This document shows positions 59,778 to 64,000 of a DNA stretch of 64,000 bases, piece by piece. Source of the stretch: Schistosoma haematobium (lineage: Eukaryota; Platyhelminthes; Trematoda; Strigeidida; Schistosomatidae); assembly GCF_000699445.3 (NCBI RefSeq), contig NC_067197.1:13584152-13648151 (forward strand). The letters run 5' to 3'. The notes under the pieces are model-generated. The model had not been told where the DNA came from and searched no databases. It was given only the letters and a program-made list of their open reading frames with translations. Within the stretch, counting starts at the first letter, position 1. Each line of letters opens with the position of its first letter. Position numbers and translations under genes: made by a program.

Positions 59778-60990
59778 TCATTGGTTTTTCGTAACCCTTT
59801 GGCTTAAATCACTAACAGATATCACTGCTATTTCCACAGTTGTTCGTATATCTTTCCAAGCAACATCCAGGTCAGCCTCATTTTCAGAACTACCTAAGTG
59901 TGACCTCAGCTGTTCCTGGAACCTACTTATGGTTTTCTCGTTACTCAATTTAACTCTAATGGGTCTTTTTAGTGTGGCTTTTCTGTGTCCAGTGAGGTGA
60001 AAGTGAATATGTGCTCGTATTAGAGCATGATCAGAGTCTAAACATTTATTCCGGAACGAGCCGCAGTCTTCTACTGAGCCTCTCCAACGATGACTGATGG
60101 CAATAGAGTCCATCATTGGTTTGGTGCAAGGGGTCGCCATGTTGGACGATGTTCCTCTTTATGTTTAAAATTCGTGCTTTTTAACAATAAACGATTGTCT
60201 GGGCGCGGTTGCAACAGACGATCACCATTATCTGTTCGCTGAGACAGAATACCAAAATACCCACCTACACGTCTTTCTATTTGGTTTAAGCTGCCCACTT
60301 GGGCATTAAAGTTACCTGATACAAGTACCATGTCTGAGTATTTAGCTTTTTGAGAAAGTTTAGAAAGCACTCTGTAAAATCCGTCATTCACTGCATCTGA
60401 GCTGCAGTCAGTGGGAGCGTAGGTAGAAGCGATGAAAAAGCGACTACGTGTGTTCCTATCCTTCCGAGTTCTTATGGAGCCGTTTGGTCGGACAGCACAT
60501 AGACAACTGTTAACAGGAATCTATTCTAAAAGTGCTTGTTCTGCCTTCATACTTAGTGCTATGCCCACACTTGCCAGTCCACGAGAATTCGCCGTCGGGT
60601 CGCCAGATAAACGGAACGTGTATTTCGTCAGCTCCCCGTCATGGCTTGGCGAGGACAAGTGAATGGCCGCACTACGATCCTGTATGCGTGCTTCGGAGAC
60701 AGCAATTATCAACGGTACGAAATTCTAGGGTGTTAGCCAAGTAGACGTGCTGGCCGACTTTACAAAGGGGAAGGAAGTCGAAGGCCTCAATGTATAGTTT
60801 GGAGAGAGGTTTCAGTAGAACTGGGACAGTATTTCGTGCACTAGAATCGTCGGCAATGGCAACACTTGAGGAAGTATAGAGTTGGTGATCCAGACAGGAG
60901 GAATAATGGGGAAATTTATTATGAATACAGTGGTCTTGAGTGCTGTTAGGGGTATGAGGGTGGTTATCACTTCCCGGTTGCCACACCGTG
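59778..60990 (-). pseudogene. RTE-B endonuclease, frame-broken
   Basis: Blocks in three frames, in order: KPLSKLYIEAFDFLPLCKVG (60672-60986), AVSEARIQDRS (60521-60712), LVSGNFNAQVGSLNQIERRV (60113-60391, GDLN-type motif with Asp changed to Asn), and CLDSDHALIRAHIHF (59778-60140, SDH motif). These are the standard stations of a LINE apurinic-type endonuclease. Changes of frame at each boundary and the altered GDLN motif make it inactive. Confidence 0.82.
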
Positions 60991-61330
60991 GAAAGGTTCT
61001 TCTACAGGTACCTGAAAAAGAAATAGGGTTAGAGTTGGTCTTAATGACGTGAGAGTGTGACCGCAGAACCCAGGGGACAACTGCTTGAGGCCAGTCACGA
61101 CCTCTTTGTGTTAGCTCCGTACTTGTTGAGACCTTACCGCTGGATACACATATATCCGTGGGATAAGACAGTGTGTATTTTTAGGGTCAGCCTTTTATAT
61201 CCCACCCTTCCTTTGTGGGAAGGCAGCATCGCTGTTATGCCGGTTGTCTGAAGGAAACACCTTACTGCCGTCACACTTCTGTACAGTCAGCAGTACGTCT
61301 TCACCCTCGGACCTTGGGATACCACGCCTA

Positions 61331-62184
61331 GATTAAAGTTTCGAAGAAAAGATATAACCATATAACTCAAAAGAAATGGCTTAAAACCTAATTGGATTGG
61401 CTAAATTAGTAATTAAAGCTTTAGTAACTTTAACTTGATTCAGTAATTTAAGTAAATTGATTGACTGTGTGTAGTTTAAATTCTTAAAAATTAATCATGC
61501 ATTATTTGATGCACTCAAGGATTCCAGATCGCTTTTTTGATCTAAAAGTTATTAAAAACTGTAGTCTGTTTGTAAGCAAGAGATGAAAAGAACAAATAAC
61601 ATGTAAATTCGTTCTTACGACAGTATGTGACTATAATAACATATCATTTGATTCAAGTCCATAATATTCATGAGAGTTACTACTCAATATAGTCTTATTA
61701 ATCCAAGAAGAGATACAACTCGACAGCTTAAACAGTTGATTTACTAAGATATTGATTTAAAAAACATTTCACTTACCATCGTTTAGATAATCGGATATTT
61801 ACATTCATAGAATATAAAATAAACTCGTGCTTAATTACGCTAATCTTTAACACTCAAGTAGACAATAAACCGAGTCTAATGTATATGAGATTAATAGCAT
61901 TGCTAGAACGTAACTTTACATACAACTATCCACACTTATAATGAAATGTGGTTTCTGTTAGATATGTCACACAAAGAAACCAGCCAGAAAATCGGATACA
62001 TGTACTCCACAGAAGAACTTTGATCCATACTACTATTAACCTAAGATTATTATAACAACTAAGTTGATGACGAAAACGGTACTTCAGCAAATTCCTGCTG
62101 TGGGTCACATATGATTCTGTCAACAAATTTACGTAACTCGTACAAACTTTTAAAAACTAGAGAAAGAGAAAAAAAATTACCATA
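61331..62184. other. Intron sequence, nothing recognised
   Basis: AT-rich DNA with a 66-codon minus frame at 61926-62126 of no recognisable content. Confidence 0.5.
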
Positions 62185-62280
62185 TCATTTTTACTTATTT
62201 ATTTACTTAAACATATAAACTTTGGTATAAGGAGACACCAAATATATGTGCACCACACTTTGTTACTAGATTTGTGTGAG
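62185..62280 (-). mobile_element. RTE-A 3'-end fragment
   Basis: Reversed, it reads GTGGTGCACATATATTTGGT then an AGTAAATAAATAAGT tail, the RTE-A 3' terminus. The rest of the element is missing. Confidence 0.7.
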
Positions 62281-62765
62281 AAGCACTGAACGACTGTTTT
62301 GTCATGGCACAGGACTCTTCGTCACTGTGTATCATTCAACCCACCATCACGAAAAAGTCTCATACTACGAAGAAACAATTACCTAATGCTCCAAAATTTT
62401 CAATCTTTATACAACTTAGTTCCATTCGTCATTTTAATAACAAAAACAAAGCAGTTTATTTAATCTACTAAAAAAATCACTGTGCCTATACTGCACAAAT
62501 TATACGGATGATACAACAAGACAGACAATAACTAAGAATCATTGTAATGAATATGTTCACAGCTTCATTAAACCACAACTGCAACTCGGCCAATCCATCA
62601 TTTAAAATAAAACTTTGTTGAGCCAGTTGGATAATAATTCATAATCACAAATCATCATTATCACACTTAACAATCCAAACAATAATGATAAATAAAGAAT
62701 GAATATATGTCTAGAGAGACTCGACTAACATTATTTTTAATGAACAGAATCCAGTAGTAGTTATC

Positions 62766-63083
62766 ATTTATTTCAACACATAAACATTGGTACAAGGGGG
62801 AACCAAATATATATGCGCCACACAACAACAATGAAGCCGGTTTGTGTGAGGGCTGAGATACTGTTCGGGCACCCAAACCGGTGCAGATGGTTTTCTTAGG
62901 GGGCCACACACAGAGCTTTTGACCTAAAGGTCTAATCCACAAGGCATTGGAGCAACATTAGAAGATACAGTCCCATGATGGCCGGTCACCAACAATAGGT
63001 TCATACCCCATTTTTCCCTCAGGAGTCCATGTGCACTATTGGTTTGAAATCGGAGTTTTCCAACTCCCCTAGGTGGACCCTCT
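62766..63083 (-). mobile_element. ORF-less RTE-A derivative, 5'-truncated
   Basis: On the minus strand it runs from CCACCTAGGGGAGTTGG (as at 2738) through the 5' untranslated block to GTGTGGCGCATATATATTTG and a GAAATAAAT tail. It is the same composite as 2541-3078, lacking the first 200 bp. Confidence 0.75.
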
Positions 63084-63944
63084 ATATTACATATATAACA
63101 TTTACCGCTTGTTAATCAGCTGATAATATTAGAGTTGTCTAAAATAACTATTCAGTAAGTTGATTTTAGCATGTTGACTTTTCTTAAAACGATTTCACAA
63201 CTTTGCAGAGAAAAACTTCCTCTCTTCTCCTTACCATCTAGCTTATCAAGTAATGGGAATAATTTGCCAAAGAATTCATACTGTTTTATTTTTGTCTTCT
63301 TTGTCAATGTTGATACAGAGATTTTATTATTTAGCTAATCAGTAAATAAACAATAACGAATACAAACAATCCTGGTTTATTTAAACTCAATTGGTTCAAA
63401 TTATAATATCCCAATGTTATCTTTGCTTTCAACCAATAAATATGAAATCAACCAGCGATAAATGTAAAGAATATTTGCTAAGTATTTTGATCAGATAATT
63501 AATATAAGGTTGGTAAATTATTAGAAAGAATTGTGGGCAGTTAGAATTCAGACTGTCCTGTCTTACTTTCTTTTTCATTCTTAATCTCCACAAAATAGTT
63601 TTTTATGGTACTATCGTAATAAACTTTATGTACGTGAAATATCTGTCCTCGCTTTTTGTTCTGATGTATTGATAAACGATAAGAGCCTTAAAACATGTCA
63701 TTTAAGATCAAGTTGACAAGGTATACGAGGACTCCTACGCCAGTTTATAAAATCTTCAGTTACATGAGCATCAACTTTATCTTGATTAGAGCTCTTCTTA
63801 CTACGTGAGTTAAATAAAAAGACACGAAATCGAAACGTTATGCCAGTTCAAACTTTTAAGAAAGAATGAAAACCAAAATGATTTAATCAAAATGGAAAAT
63901 AGGGAATAATACCACAGTGAAATGATATCTCATTAGTGGCTTAC
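63084..63944. other. Intron sequence next to exon W1
   Basis: AT-rich DNA; nothing recognised. Confidence 0.5.
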
Positions 63945-64000
63945 TGGATAAGCTTCCGTCTGATGCTGCTGATTAGCTGCATTTAAAGAAGCCAAGAGAG
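63945..64000 (-). CDS. Mitf: Mitf-like gene, partial 5' exon at window edge (W1)
   Basis: The last 56 bases on the minus strand are open in one frame (18 codons: LLASLNAANQQHQTEAYP) and end in phase 0 at CCA/GTAAGC, a good donor. The next exon (W2) also begins in phase 0. Gln/Asn-rich composition matches the other exons. The exon continues outside the window, so the start codon is not seen. The short length leaves some doubt. Confidence 0.55.

Larger units (their letters stand above)
57836..61330 (-). mobile_element. RTE-B: nearly full-length, decayed RTE-type LINE
   Basis: About 3.5 kb. On the minus strand it has a 5' region (61330-60990, starting GGCGTGGTATCCCAAGGTCC), endonuclease (60990-59780), RT (59780-58100) and a 3' untranslated part ending near 57836. 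Fragments of the same family lie at 28257-29105, 42160-42245 and 44290-44720. The protein is related to RTE-A but distinct. Confidence 0.85.

Noticed and set aside
1..64000. CRISPR array, operon, phage or bacterial defence system
   Set aside because: No regularly spaced repeats, no prokaryotic gene layout; introns and eukaryotic retroelements dominate.

Overview
This window looks like a piece of a schistosome (blood-fluke) genome. It is AT-rich, has long introns with GT-AG borders, and is crowded with decayed retroelements: RTE-type and CR1/Jockey-type LINEs, Penelope-like elements with GIY-YIG ends, a Gypsy LTR element, and tRNA-headed SINEs carrying hammerhead-ribozyme cores of the schistosome Sm-alpha style. 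The genus is an inference from this repeat mix; no search was run.

Almost the whole window lies inside one host gene on the minus strand. Nine exons can be read (63945-64000 partial, 56892-57269, 49969-50064, 40380-40878, 39470-39551, 36832-36979, 32153-32414, 24041-24642, 8741-9157). All internal borders are GT-AG and every intron phase agrees across its junction, giving at least 845 residues with the 5' end off the window. The protein is a MITF/TFE-family bHLH-leucine-zipper transcription factor. The basic region, helix 1, loop, helix 2 and zipper are spread over four exons (40380-40878 to 32153-32414), flanked by long Ser/Gln/Asn-rich segments.

The introns hold nearly everything else. The last intron (9158-24040) carries a CR1/Jockey-like LINE split by a nested RTE-type LINE with an imperfect 19-bp target-site duplication, plus a Penelope-like element flanked by long inverted repeats. 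The intron at 24643-32152 has a SINE with hammerhead relic, a 76-bp perfect palindrome and two RTE relics, one with a 324-bp insertion. The intron at 32415-36831 has a Penelope GIY-YIG fragment and a second-style hammerhead relic. The 9-kb intron at 40879-49968 has a SINE relic, opposed RTE fragments and another Penelope relic with inverted ends. The intron at 50065-56891 has a truncated RTE copy abutting a Gypsy pol. The first visible intron (57270-63944) has a nearly full-length but decayed RTE copy.

Downstream of the gene (1-8740) are probable 3' UTR, a SINE, an ORF-less RTE derivative and featureless AT-rich DNA. For description I call three RTE groups RTE-A (AAATAAAT tail), RTE-B (TGAC-type tail) and RTE-C; these are working labels only. 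No intact transposon ORF set was seen; the best-preserved are the RT halves at 13258-14397 and 19161-20546.
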